A DNA stretch of 64,000 nucleotides from contig CAZGCA010000001.1 of assembly GCA_964524145.1 (NCBI GenBank), positions 62,001-126,000 on the forward strand, written 5' to 3'. Under the pieces are notes generated by a model that saw only the letters and a list, made by a program, of their open reading frames with translations, was not told the DNA's origin and did no database searches. Positions 8,151 through 16,325 of this stretch are shown here, piece after piece (within the stretch, counting starts at the first letter, position 1; each line of letters begins with the position of its first letter). Made by a program: the position numbers and the translations under genes. The stretch is from CAZGCA01 sp964524145 (lineage in GTDB: Bacteria > Hydrogenedentota > CAZGCA01).

Positions 8151-9230
8151 CTATTCGGCCACGCGCACAGTGTTGCGACCTGCCTCCTTCGCACGGTACA
8201 ACGCTGCGTCGGCCCCTGCGACCATCTCGCTCGAGCTTTCGAGGGGCTTACTATACCCTGCCACGCCGATGCTGATGGTAACGGCAAGGCCTTCCCCGCC
8301 CTTATCGACGGCAAACCTGTTCTCCTCGACGACCCGGCGAAGCTTCGTCGCCAGCGAATACCCTTGACGCGCGCTGGTCTCCGGCAGAATGATGGCGAGC
8401 TCCTCGCCACCGTACCTGCACGCTATGTCGGACCCGCGCACGTTGTTGCGTATGAGGTCCGCCATCTCGACAAGCACGCGATCGCCGCACTGGTGACCAT
8501 ACGTATCGTTTAGCCGCTTGAAGTGGTCGATGTCGATCATTATGAGCGCGAACGGCCTGCTGTATCTCTCTGCCTGGCTGAACTCCTCAGACATTCTCAG
8601 ATCGAAGTACCGGCGCACGTAAAGGCCCGTGAGACCGTCCGTCACAGCCAGCGCGTAAAGCCGGGCGTTGTTGATCGCGGCCGCGATATGCGACGAGAGC
8701 GTGCGCAGGTAGTTGGTGTCGTCTTCCGTAAACTCTTCGCCCGACAATTTGTCCTCGACGGTCATCAGCCCTACCATCTCGTCCTTCGCGATGAGGGGTA
8801 CGGCCGCGACCGACTCGAATTTGGACTGCGAGACGACTACCCTGCGGTGACGGATGGCTTCCCCGTAGATGCCTTCAGTGCTCTTGAGATTGTCTTCCTT
8901 GAGCCGGTCCTCAGTGATGAGATCGTTGCCAAACCGCGCCACCACAGGCTGGAGTATGCCTCGTGCGGCCTCGTGGATGTATACCATGACGCGCCGCACA
9001 TCGAGCGCGTCGCACACCGTGTCTACCACGAGCCGCAACGTCTCGTTAAGATCGAGCGTCGAGTTGATGCTCAGGGTTATCTCGCGCAGCGTCGAGAGTT
9101 TCTCGACCTGTTTCTGAGCGGAAACATAGCTACGGTACAGCCTTTCGTACTTCTGATCCTTGTGTCCCCTGCGGCCCCCAGCCCGTTTCGAACCGAACAG
9201 CCCGGAATTCTTTTCCGACATCTTACCCAT
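8151..9230 (-). CDS. GAF-domain diguanylate cyclase
   Basis: The 359-residue soluble protein has a basic N-terminus and a short coiled segment (about 30-50). A GAF sensor domain follows (about 60-195, LVVDTVCDALDVRRVMVYIHE ... VAAVPLIAKDEMVGLMTVED), then a C-terminal GGDEF domain (about 200-357). The active site reads GGEEL, a GGEEF-type catalytic loop, and RGSD lies five residues before it, matching the RxxD product-inhibition I-site. It should therefore make cyclic-di-GMP from GTP and be feedback-inhibited. No transmembrane segment is seen, so it acts in the cytoplasm. Downstream c-di-GMP targets in this window may include the MshEN-containing ATPase at 43.4-45.4 kb. Confidence 0.93.
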   Translation of the reverse strand: MGKMSEKNSGLFGSKRAGGRRGHKDQKYERLYRSYVSAQKQVEKLSTLREITLSINSTLDLNETLRLVVDTVCDALDVRRVMVYIHEAARGILQPVVARFGNDLITEDRLKEDNLKSTEGIYGEAIRHRRVVVSQSKFESVAAVPLIAKDEMVGLMTVEDKLSGEEFTEDDTNYLRTLSSHIAAAINNARLYALAVTDGLTGLYVRRYFDLRMSEEFSQAERYSRPFALIMIDIDHFKRLNDTYGHQCGDRVLVEMADLIRNNVRGSDIACRYGGEELAIILPETSARQGYSLATKLRRVVEENRFAVDKGGEGLAVTISIGVAGYSKPLESSSEMVAGADAALYRAKEAGRNTVRVAE

Positions 9231-9371
9231 CCTGATCCGGTACAGAACAGCTATACATCGTCTCTTGGATGTCCGCTCGTCGAGAGTATAGCTGAACCCG
9301 CGGCGTCGATCAAGCAGCCGGAGGGTCGAGCGAATATAACGGATGAAATTGAGCGACGTCCCGGGCGGGTG

Positions 9372-10904
9372 CTATGCTTCTGAAATGCCCGCCCAGGTGA
9401 TACCTATTTTGCGTGCGGCGTATTCCGCTTCTTTGAGATAGTCGCCGTACACCATCATCCAGTGAGAATCGCGGGCTTCCTTGAGCAACTTCTTCCAATC
9501 TCCCTGAATAAGCACATCCTGTTGGGAACGGCAGATCTCATAGAACGGGTTGCTTTCAACGGTTCCCGTGAATCCGACCCACCGGCCCGTGCTGTATTCA
9601 GGGTCAATGAACGTCACCTCCTGGCCTATGGGAATCTCCACTTTCGGCGCCGCACCGTACTCGGACTCGTAGTGCGTCACTATCTTTGTTGGCTCGTAGC
9701 GTGACGCGTCCATCCGGCGAGGAGCACTGCAATGCGCACAGGTAACCATCCCGTTGTGCGGGAACGTCGAGTTGTGCAGGAACACGGGTGTGCCCGCGAT
9801 GTAGTGCAACAGTATTCCCGACGGTATGACCACAAAATCCGATTCGCAGAACGCGAGCAATCCCTCGTCATTGATCAGGCTCAACGTGAGGCAGGCCGTC
9901 GTTTTCGACATCGGCATAATGGTTCGCATGCAGTTCTTGATAGTGAAGGCGGGCGCGTTGTTCTCCCGCATCAACTCCTTGAATACGCCGTAGAGCACGA
10001 ACGCGTTCACCACAAACTGCTTGTCGGTCATGAGCGTCGTGCCGGGAAGCGAGAGGTATTTTTCCGTCCACTTCTCCGCTTTCGAGACGCGATCCGCATC
10101 CGCCAAGGCGCTCTTGATACGCGGTTCGATATCGTCATAACCGACTTCGATAATCTCGATACCGTGTCTTTTCCGCGCATCCCCCGGCGCCCGTCCGTCA
10201 TACTTGCCCCACGCCCCGCCAAGCGCTACTATCCTTGTTCCGGTGAAGTTCTTGACTCCGTACAGCGCTCTGAGTCTCCACAACACCTCCTGATAGTCGT
10301 CAACAACGACGTCATGAATGGAAGCTCCTTCTGCACTCGCGGGGGATTCCTCGTCACCCGTGCTCAGGTACTGGACACTGAGAGCCTCGTACCAGTAGTA
10401 GACCGGACCGGACCGGTGCCTGACGAATATCAGCTTGTCGCCTTCGCCCGAGATGCACGCTCGAAGCACGCTTCCCCCGCCTGTAGCCGGATACACGAGC
10501 AGCACGTCGTGATCGTTCTTGCGCACCCGTGACGCTTCTCCGGCGGATTTAAGCTTGACGACCGGCAGCACCTCCAACGCAAAATCCGCCTCTGCAGATA
10601 ACGACTTCAACTCCTGTGATATTCTGTCCGCCTCCTCGGACGCCGACTGCTCGGTTTGTACCCCGCCCCACGACTTCCAGGAGGCCATCTTCCTTCTTCG
10701 AGACGTGCTGTACATGAGAACGGGCTGCACTCTGAGCGGTTTCCCCGTACAGGCGAACGGCCTGTCGGGATCCCACATATCGGTTTTCCATGCCGCCTTT
10801 CCGCCGGCGAAAACCGCTGGACTCGATGCAAGTCGCACGCCGGCGACAAGCCCCGTGGTGAGACCCAAGAACTCTCTCCGTTTCATATGATCGCAGCAGC
10901 TCAT
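9372..10904 (-). CDS. Tat-exported protein with L-fucose/arabinose isomerase-like C-terminal region
   Basis: A GAGGAGGAG ribosome site supports the ATG at 10904. The 510-residue protein begins with a Tat signal (KRREFLGLTTG) ending in a hydrophobic stretch, so it is exported folded. The middle and C-terminal parts resemble the L-fucose/L-arabinose isomerase fold: FTIKNCMRTIMPMSKTTAC followed by LSLINDEGLLAFCESDF, a glycine-rich PSGILLHYIAGTPVFLHN segment, and a final HWMMVYGDYLKEAEYAARKIGI. Cytoplasmic isomerases are not normally Tat-exported, so a sugar-binding or modified catalytic role is likely. The family assignment rests on pattern recognition only. Alone on its strand, with a beta-helix gene downstream. 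Confidence 0.6.
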   Translation of the reverse strand: MSCCDHMKRREFLGLTTGLVAGVRLASSPAVFAGGKAAWKTDMWDPDRPFACTGKPLRVQPVLMYSTSRRRKMASWKSWGGVQTEQSASEEADRISQELKSLSAEADFALEVLPVVKLKSAGEASRVRKNDHDVLLVYPATGGGSVLRACISGEGDKLIFVRHRSGPVYYWYEALSVQYLSTGDEESPASAEGASIHDVVVDDYQEVLWRLRALYGVKNFTGTRIVALGGAWGKYDGRAPGDARKRHGIEIIEVGYDDIEPRIKSALADADRVSKAEKWTEKYLSLPGTTLMTDKQFVVNAFVLYGVFKELMRENNAPAFTIKNCMRTIMPMSKTTACLTLSLINDEGLLAFCESDFVVIPSGILLHYIAGTPVFLHNSTFPHNGMVTCAHCSAPRRMDASRYEPTKIVTHYESEYGAAPKVEIPIGQEVTFIDPEYSTGRWVGFTGTVESNPFYEICRSQQDVLIQGDWKKLLKEARDSHWMMVYGDYLKEAEYAARKIGITWAGISEA

Positions 10905-11064
10905 TGTTCTCTCCTCCTCAGCTAGTCAGAGTGAATAAGTGATTCACGCGTTCCTTGAATGCGCCCACATCCCTTTAAGGATATGCGAATCTCTCAACGG
11001 ATGCAACAGGTTTCCTTCTGATGTCAGCTCCGCGAGAGCATCGGGCACCACAGGCGGCAGCGAA

Positions 11065-12321
11065 TCAGTCCCGCGGTTTGTCCATGTGCATGAGCGGATC
11101 GGTTATCTCTGAAGGCGGTTCGTTGTCGGCGATGATGGCTTTGCCACCGGTGTTGTCCTGTATGCGTACGCCGGCGACGCCGTTGTTGCCCCGGATAATG
11201 GCGTGTCGCAGGCCGGGTTCGAGCCGTACGCTTGGATGCGGCGCGTCGAAGGTCGAGTTATGAATCTGGAGCCGCCCTTTTTCCGCGACGATGAGCGGAT
11301 TGTCGATGACGCCTTCCTTCCAGTTGGTGAAGTAGCAGTCGGAGAAGGAGACGTAGACGTCGCCTTCGAGCACCGCGACGTGGTTGGACAACCCCCAGAA
11401 CGCCGAGTTGACGAACCGGACGCTACCCTGGTCGCAGCATTCGGCGACTCGCACCTGGACGGGGTCGGGGCCGGAGAGCGAGACGAACTCGCCGCCGGTG
11501 ACGAGCAATCCCATCTTCTGCAACCGTTCGACGAGCACGGCCGTGCCGGAGCCGTCGGCGCCGCATCCGGTGAGGTGGCCGTTGAACTCGCCGTTCTCGG
11601 TGTAAACAAACTTGTAGCCGACCTTGCACCCGAAGATGAAGTTGTTGGTGACGTACTCCCAGTCGGTGCGTCCGAAGATGAAGGTCTCGAGGTTCTGGAA
11701 CATGTAGCTGGTGGTCTTCCCCCAATCGCCGCCGAGCTCGGGTTTGGACCACCAGTGCGGGTGGAACTGGCAGTTCTCGATACGGCCGATCTCCCACGTG
11801 TTGTCGACGTAGATGCCGCGGCGCAAGAAACAGCCGTAGCAGCTTCTGATCCGGTGGCGGCAGTTCATTTCCGGGCCGACGATGATGCCGTTGTACGCGT
11901 TGATGAACGTGACGTGCTCGACGGTGTTGTCGGAGCCGAACAGGTGAAACGCCCATGGGTAGGGCCGGACGTCGTCGAGCGTCTGGTCGGGCCAATAGAT
12001 GGTGAGCGCGCGGACCATGCTCGAATCGCCCATCTCGAAGAGCGCCGGTCCCGTCTCGTCGTCGCGGCCGCCTGTGGCGAGGACGATCGACCCCGTGAGC
12101 TCATCGTACCCGACCGGCGCGTCGTGCACGCCCATCACCGTGACGCCGGGTTTGACGTTCAGGCTGCCTGTAACAAGGTACTTCCCCGCAGGCAGGTAGA
12201 CGTTGCCGCCCTTTTTCGCCGCCGTGTCGATAGCCGACTGAATCGGCGCGGTGTCGTCCGTGCGGCCGTCGCCCGCCGCACCGAACTGTCTCACCGAGAA
12301 GACCTCTTCCAATCCCGTCAT
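11065..12321 (-). CDS. Right-handed beta-helix protein with pectate-lyase-3 type N-terminus
   Basis: I place the start at the ATG at 12321, where MTGLEEVFSVRQFGAAGDG begins. The longer frame starting at 12396 overlaps the ferredoxin gene and adds an Arg-rich stretch without homology character. The 418-residue protein opens with the pectate-lyase-superfamily signature FGAAGDGRTDDTAPIQSAID and AAKKGGNVYLPAGKYLV. It then shows repeating beta-helix rungs (HVTFINAYNGIIVG, IENCQFHPHWW, SDCYFTNWKEGVIDN). No signal peptide is evident with this start, unusual for a family that is mostly secreted. It starts 26 bases past the ferredoxin stop, so the two may be cotranscribed. Substrate unknown. Confidence 0.8.
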   Translation of the reverse strand: MTGLEEVFSVRQFGAAGDGRTDDTAPIQSAIDTAAKKGGNVYLPAGKYLVTGSLNVKPGVTVMGVHDAPVGYDELTGSIVLATGGRDDETGPALFEMGDSSMVRALTIYWPDQTLDDVRPYPWAFHLFGSDNTVEHVTFINAYNGIIVGPEMNCRHRIRSCYGCFLRRGIYVDNTWEIGRIENCQFHPHWWSKPELGGDWGKTTSYMFQNLETFIFGRTDWEYVTNNFIFGCKVGYKFVYTENGEFNGHLTGCGADGSGTAVLVERLQKMGLLVTGGEFVSLSGPDPVQVRVAECCDQGSVRFVNSAFWGLSNHVAVLEGDVYVSFSDCYFTNWKEGVIDNPLIVAEKGRLQIHNSTFDAPHPSVRLEPGLRHAIIRGNNGVAGVRIQDNTGGKAIIADNEPPSEITDPLMHMDKPRD

Positions 12322-12346
12322 GTTCTCTTGCACACGTATCGCCCGA

Positions 12347-13654
12347 TCACGAAAAGAGGTCGGCCGTCTCGCCCGCAGCCTTCTTCGCTCCCGCAACCAT
12401 GGCGCTCAGGAACGCCGACCGCAGCGGTTTGATCGCCATCGCGGCCTTGAACGGCGGGGACTTCTCCACAACGCCGACGATCCGACCCAACGCCCGGTGG
12501 CTGAGCCGTTCGGGCGCGTCGAAGAGAAGGTTTGCCAGTTTGCCGCGCTCGATGGCCATCAAGACAATCCGGTCGAACGCGGTCTCCGGGGTCAGGACTC
12601 GATGCTCGCGCGGTTTCATCGAGATCGCGTCCAGCTTGCAGGCGGAGTAGCAGACGCCGCACCCGAGGCAGATCGTTTCGTCGCGCACGGCCCATTTGCG
12701 TTTCTTCTCACCGTCGAGCTCCTCCTCGATATCGATCGCGTTCGACGGACACGCTGCGACGCATTTGCCGCACCCTTTGCACTTCGAGATGTCGATCTCC
12801 ATGATCCAGTTCGAGGTAACGATAGCGTTGCGCATGTCAAACCTTCTGATCGCCTGCATCATCCCGCAACAGCAGCCGCAACAGTTGCAGATGTAGGATA
12901 TTTTTTGCTGGACGTTGTCGCCGGTCTGGGCGAGACCGACCTCCTTGCACTCTTCGAGGATACGCACCGCCTCGACCGTACCGATCTCCTGGGCGTTGCC
13001 GGTTCGGATCATCGCTTCGGCAGGAAAGTTGAGCGACATACAGGTCCGTACCGGTCTGTCGCACGCTTCGCCCAGATGCTCTGCCTTGTGGCGGCACGCG
13101 CAGAGGGAGAGGCCGACCACTGTCGCGGTCTTCACGATGTGGGTCGCACGTTCCCAGTCGAGGATTTCGGTGTGGTCGCTGTCCGGGAGCGCCTCTTCGC
13201 GCACAAGCGACCGGCCCACCTGCGTCTGGCGCTGAAAGACAGCGCGGACGAACCGGTCGTCGTCCATCATGTATTCCTCGAACAGGCGTGCCAGCTCGGC
13301 CATCGGCATCTCGTCGCGCGTGCGCATGAAGGTGAACTCGAAGAAGCCGATCACCACCGGTGCGAGCGCGAAGTATCGCTTGCCGTTGTGCTCGATGTCG
13401 ATCACCAACCCGCGCTGCGCCATGTCGGTCAGCTTGTCGCACAGCTCGTCCTGCGGCATGTCCAGCTTGCACGAGAGGTCTTCCAGGGCGGTGGGCGCGC
13501 TGGGGAGACGTCTGGCGAGATCCGCTTCGTCGGGAGAGAACAGAAGCCTGAGGATCTTCATGAAGACCGGCGAGTCGGGCGCGCCGGTAACCTCGCGGTC
13601 CAGCCGCTGCTGCAGCAGTCGATACTCACGATCGGCGTTGACAGTGTGGCCCAT
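12347..13654 (-). CDS. Cysteine-rich 4Fe-4S ferredoxin-domain protein with winged-helix-like N-terminus
   Basis: This 435-residue protein combines several parts. Residues about 25-115 look like a small helical winged-helix domain (LEDLSCKLDMPQDELCDKLTDMAQRGLV). A first cysteine group follows (CACRHKAEHLGEAC, later CMSLNF), then the striking ICNCCGCCCGMM cluster. Two classical 4Fe-4S motifs come next (CKGCGKCVAACPSNAI and CLGCGVCYSACKLDAI) and a basic C-terminus. It is cytoplasmic and presumably a redox carrier or redox-sensing adaptor; no catalytic domain is recognisable. A paralog with the same order of motifs lies at 55451-56512. The two ferredoxin clusters are confident, but the roles of the extra cysteines are not. 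Confidence 0.85.
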   Translation of the reverse strand: MGHTVNADREYRLLQQRLDREVTGAPDSPVFMKILRLLFSPDEADLARRLPSAPTALEDLSCKLDMPQDELCDKLTDMAQRGLVIDIEHNGKRYFALAPVVIGFFEFTFMRTRDEMPMAELARLFEEYMMDDDRFVRAVFQRQTQVGRSLVREEALPDSDHTEILDWERATHIVKTATVVGLSLCACRHKAEHLGEACDRPVRTCMSLNFPAEAMIRTGNAQEIGTVEAVRILEECKEVGLAQTGDNVQQKISYICNCCGCCCGMMQAIRRFDMRNAIVTSNWIMEIDISKCKGCGKCVAACPSNAIDIEEELDGEKKRKWAVRDETICLGCGVCYSACKLDAISMKPREHRVLTPETAFDRIVLMAIERGKLANLLFDAPERLSHRALGRIVGVVEKSPPFKAAMAIKPLRSAFLSAMVAGAKKAAGETADLFS

Positions 13655-13854
13655 TGTTGTCTCCTAGCTTGAAGGTTCTATTCAGCTTCATTTCGAAACG
13701 CGTCGGTTTTCGGCATTACCCATCGACTTCAGCTGCTATAGGACGTTCAAATACGTGCCGCTATTCTACAGGAAGCCGGACCGTTGTGAAAAGTCCCCAG
13801 CCACCATGTGTTCCGTGGTCGTTCCGGGTGGGCCGGCACGTGCTCGTAGCGGCA

Positions 13855-13883
13855 TTGACAAGCGGTGCCGAGTAGGCAATACT
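13855..13883 (+). promoter_or_regulatory. Promoter for the TIM-barrel hydrolase gene
   Basis: TTGACA (13855-13860, perfect -35), 17-base spacer, AATACT (13878-13883). The gene starts at 13937 after a GGAGGG ribosome site. Confidence 0.6.
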
Positions 13884-13936
13884 TGTTGCTGGACGCAAGG
13901 GTCGGGAGAGGGCGTCAACGATCGGAGGGCTGATAT

Positions 13937-15349
13937 ATGTTCAAGGGCAGGCGCAGTCGCAGGTGGTTGGAGATAGGCGCGGGGCTACTGCTCGTGCTTT
14001 GCCGGGAAGGGGCGGAAGGCGGGGAGGCGGTATCGACCCGCCGGCACGAGATACGTGTTTGCGCGGCGAATCCCGCGTACTGGGAGTACGCGGGCCGTCC
14101 GGTTCTTCTGCTGGGCGGTTCGGTCGAGGACAACTTGTTTCAGGTTCCCGAGGTCGAGGCGCATCTCGACCTGCTCAAATCCGTCGGCGGCAACTATGTC
14201 CGCAACACAATGTCCAGCCGGGACGAGGGCAATGTGTGGCCGTTCAAGAAGGTAAACGGGAAATACGACCTGGACAAGTGGAACGAAGAGTACTGGCGGC
14301 GGTTCGAAAGGTTTCTCGAGCTCACGTCTGCGCGAAACATCATCGTGCAGATAGAAGTCTGGGCGACGTTCGACTACTACCGCGGCGAGTGGCTGAGGAA
14401 CCCTTTCAATCCGCGCAACAATAGCAATAGCAATTACACGGCAGAACAGTCGGGGTTGCCCCAAGAGGTTAACAGCCATCCCGTGCAGACGGGGAACAAT
14501 TTCTTCTGGTCCGTGCCCGCGGAACGGAACCAGCGGACGGTGCTCGGGTATCAGCAGCGGTTCGTGGACAAGATACTTTCGTACTCGCTGAAGTTCGGCA
14601 ACGTGCTGTACTGCATGGACAACGAGACCGCCGTGACGCCGGAATGGGGCAAGTACTGGTCGGAGTACATCAAGACCAAAGCTGGAGAAGCGGGCGTGTC
14701 GGTGCATACCACCGAGATGTGGGATCCCTGGGACCTCTCGCACCCGAAACATAACGCAACGCTCGATCATCCCGAGACGTATTCGTTCGTCGACATCTCG
14801 CAGAACAATCACAAGAAAGGGCAAACGCACTGGGACAACGCGCAACGGCAGCGCGAACGGGTGGCGGTCAACAACCTCCGGCCGATCAATAACGTCAAGA
14901 TCTACGGTGCGGACGGCGGCCGGTTCGGGAACGACCGCGACGGGATGGAACGGTTCTGGCGCAATGTATTTGGTGGACTGGCATCGGTGCGGTTCCACCG
15001 GCCCGCAAGCGGGTTGGGGCTGAACGAGAAGGCGCAGGCGAACATCCGGAGCATGAGGATGCTGACCGACAAGATGGACATCTTCAGGTGCGCGCCCCAT
15101 AACGACCTGCTTTCCGAGAGGGAACCGAACGAGGCCTATTGCATGGCGCGCCCGGGCGTGGAATACGCGGTCTATTTCCCCAACGGCGGTGCAATCAGCC
15201 TGGACATCGCAGGGCTTGAAGGATCCGCCACGGTGAGATGGTTGGACATCCTGAAGAGCAAATGGGGGACATCCGAACCGGTCGAAACCGGCGGCAGGCT
15301 TGCGCTGCAGTGCCCGTCACAAGGTTACTGGGCTGTTCTAGTTCAATAA
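13937..15349 (+). CDS. Secreted glycoside-hydrolase-like TIM-barrel protein (DUF4038/GH140-like)
   Basis: The 470-residue product has an N-terminal signal-like segment (WLEIGAGLLLVLC). It then shows the layout of the DUF4038-type putative glycosidases. AAYWEYAGRPVLLLGGS-like opening sequence is followed by NYVRNTMSSRDEG, NIIVQIEVWATFDYYRG and VLYCMDNETAVTPEWGKYWSEYIK, where the Asn-Glu pair (NE) is a good candidate for the acid/base residue. SFVDISQNNH and a C-terminal beta-sandwich (PGVEYAVYFPNGGAISLDI) follow. GH140 apiosidases have this design, but the relation here is only moderate. Probable role: cleaving side chains of a plant or algal polysaccharide outside the cytoplasm. Promoter at 13855-13883. 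Confidence 0.7.
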   Translation: MFKGRRSRRWLEIGAGLLLVLCREGAEGGEAVSTRRHEIRVCAANPAYWEYAGRPVLLLGGSVEDNLFQVPEVEAHLDLLKSVGGNYVRNTMSSRDEGNVWPFKKVNGKYDLDKWNEEYWRRFERFLELTSARNIIVQIEVWATFDYYRGEWLRNPFNPRNNSNSNYTAEQSGLPQEVNSHPVQTGNNFFWSVPAERNQRTVLGYQQRFVDKILSYSLKFGNVLYCMDNETAVTPEWGKYWSEYIKTKAGEAGVSVHTTEMWDPWDLSHPKHNATLDHPETYSFVDISQNNHKKGQTHWDNAQRQRERVAVNNLRPINNVKIYGADGGRFGNDRDGMERFWRNVFGGLASVRFHRPASGLGLNEKAQANIRSMRMLTDKMDIFRCAPHNDLLSEREPNEAYCMARPGVEYAVYFPNGGAISLDIAGLEGSATVRWLDILKSKWGTSEPVETGGRLALQCPSQGYWAVLVQ

Positions 15350-15709
15350 GCCGGAGTGCAGCGTTGGGCGACTCCGTATGCACGTGAGGCCTTGGCGTTT
15401 AGATATGGGCCCGTAACGTCCGCAACTCTGACCCAGATTTCCCATTTGTAGAAGTCTTTTTATGATCTGCCGACATCGTTTGACCCGATGATCAAAGGGT
15501 GTTTTGAGGATGACGACACAAGACAATGGAGAATCCAATGGGTGAAACGCGTAAGGACACGTTACGAGCCATTTGCGCTGCTGGTAAATGTTGTTATGGG
15601 AGGATGATGCAAAGCGGTAAGGAGACTTGTTCCCCCAAAGATATGGGCAATTCGTCGTGTTCTTGTCTTCTCGGACGACTGAAGTGTCGAATTGACCCCC
15701 AAGCAGATG

Positions 15710-15819
15710 TGGAGTGCGCAAGCTTGCTTGCGCTTTTATCAGGACCAAGCTTGCTTGAGTCCGGCTTATTGGACAGCAAGCTGTCCAACAGAACAGCGGT
15801 AGCAAGCTACCGCACTCCA
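15710..15819. repeat. Array of four tandem hairpins with mirrored loops (array 1)
   Basis: Four stem-loops follow each other: 15716-15733 (GCGCAAG, loop CTTG), 15742-15762 (GGAC+CAAG, loop CTTG, one bulge), 15769-15788 (TTGGACAG, loop CAAG) and 15796-15813 (GCGGTAG, loop CAAG). The first two loops are CTTG and the last two CAAG, so the array is mirror-symmetric. The outer ends TGGAGTGCG (15710-15718) and CGCACTCCA (15811-15819) are also inverted repeats. See array 2 at 60868-60966. Confidence 0.85.
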
Positions 15820-16008
15820 AAACAGCCACAGCGCAAATGCCTTGTTACGGGTTAGTTTTGACGGGACTCTGAAGCTCGAGTTTCATGGTTCCAGGGTGAC
15901 GAGCGATGCTGAACTGCTGGCGCATCGGGAACTGGATGATGCGCTGGGACATCGGACTTCCGAGAAACCGAGCTCCTGACACACATCGTAGAGATAGTTC
16001 GCCGCGCT

Positions 16009-16038
16009 CGCCGGGAGCAAGATCGCCGCCAGAATACC
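16009..16038 (-). pseudogene. Possible relic of a pseudopilin N-terminus
   Basis: Read on the minus strand, 16038-16009 encodes GILAAILLPA, ten residues identical to the hydrophobic helix of the four pseudopilins in this window. The flanking sequence is not pilin-like and no start or full frame is present. It may be a fragment left by deletion or recombination; the match is short. Confidence 0.35.
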
Positions 16039-16167
16039 CGCAACGGCCTTCGAGGAAGATCACGGAGAATCTGTCGCCATTGTATCCCGTACAATCTCCG
16101 CAATGGTCTCTATTTGTTGTTCATGCACCATATGTTACTTACATCTCTCTATTGAACGCAGTACCCT

Positions 16168-16197
16168 TTGACAGATTTGGCAGCTCTCGGTTATGAT
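16168..16197 (+). promoter_or_regulatory. Promoter upstream of the repeat-bracketed beta-helix gene
   Basis: TTGACA (16168-16173), 18-base spacer, TATGAT (16192-16197). Transcription would start near 16204, so the 64-bp repeat copy at 16239-16302 lies in the 5' leader of the gene. Confidence 0.6.
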
Positions 16198-16238
16198 CAC
16201 AATGTTATGTGATGACTTTAGGCTCGACGGACTTCAAA

Positions 16239-16302
16239 GTAGCCAGGAACATCAGCAATGATGCGGAGTGGTTTCACTTTATGGGAAATGTCGGATTAGG
16301 GG
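16239..16302 (+). repeat. 64-bp direct repeat, copy 1
   Basis: A 64-base segment in the leader of the beta-helix gene; 60 of 64 bases are identical to 18458-18521. If translated in frame with the downstream gene it would read through NISNDAEWFHF. The genuine gene start lies after it at 16326. Confidence 0.9.
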
Positions 16303-16325
16303 ATACAGTCGTTTTGGGGAGAATA

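Larger units (their letters stand above)
15350..16325. other. Non-coding stretch between glycosidase genes
   Basis: No convincing gene in this 976-base gap. It contains the hairpin array at 15710-15819, a short pseudopilin-like relic on the minus strand near 16009-16038, a promoter at 16168-16197 and the first copy of a 64-bp repeat at 16239-16302. The rest shows no recognisable structure. Confidence 0.6.

Noticed and set aside
15710..15819. CRISPR array
   Set aside because: The hairpins differ in stem sequence and lack regularly spaced identical repeats with unique spacers.
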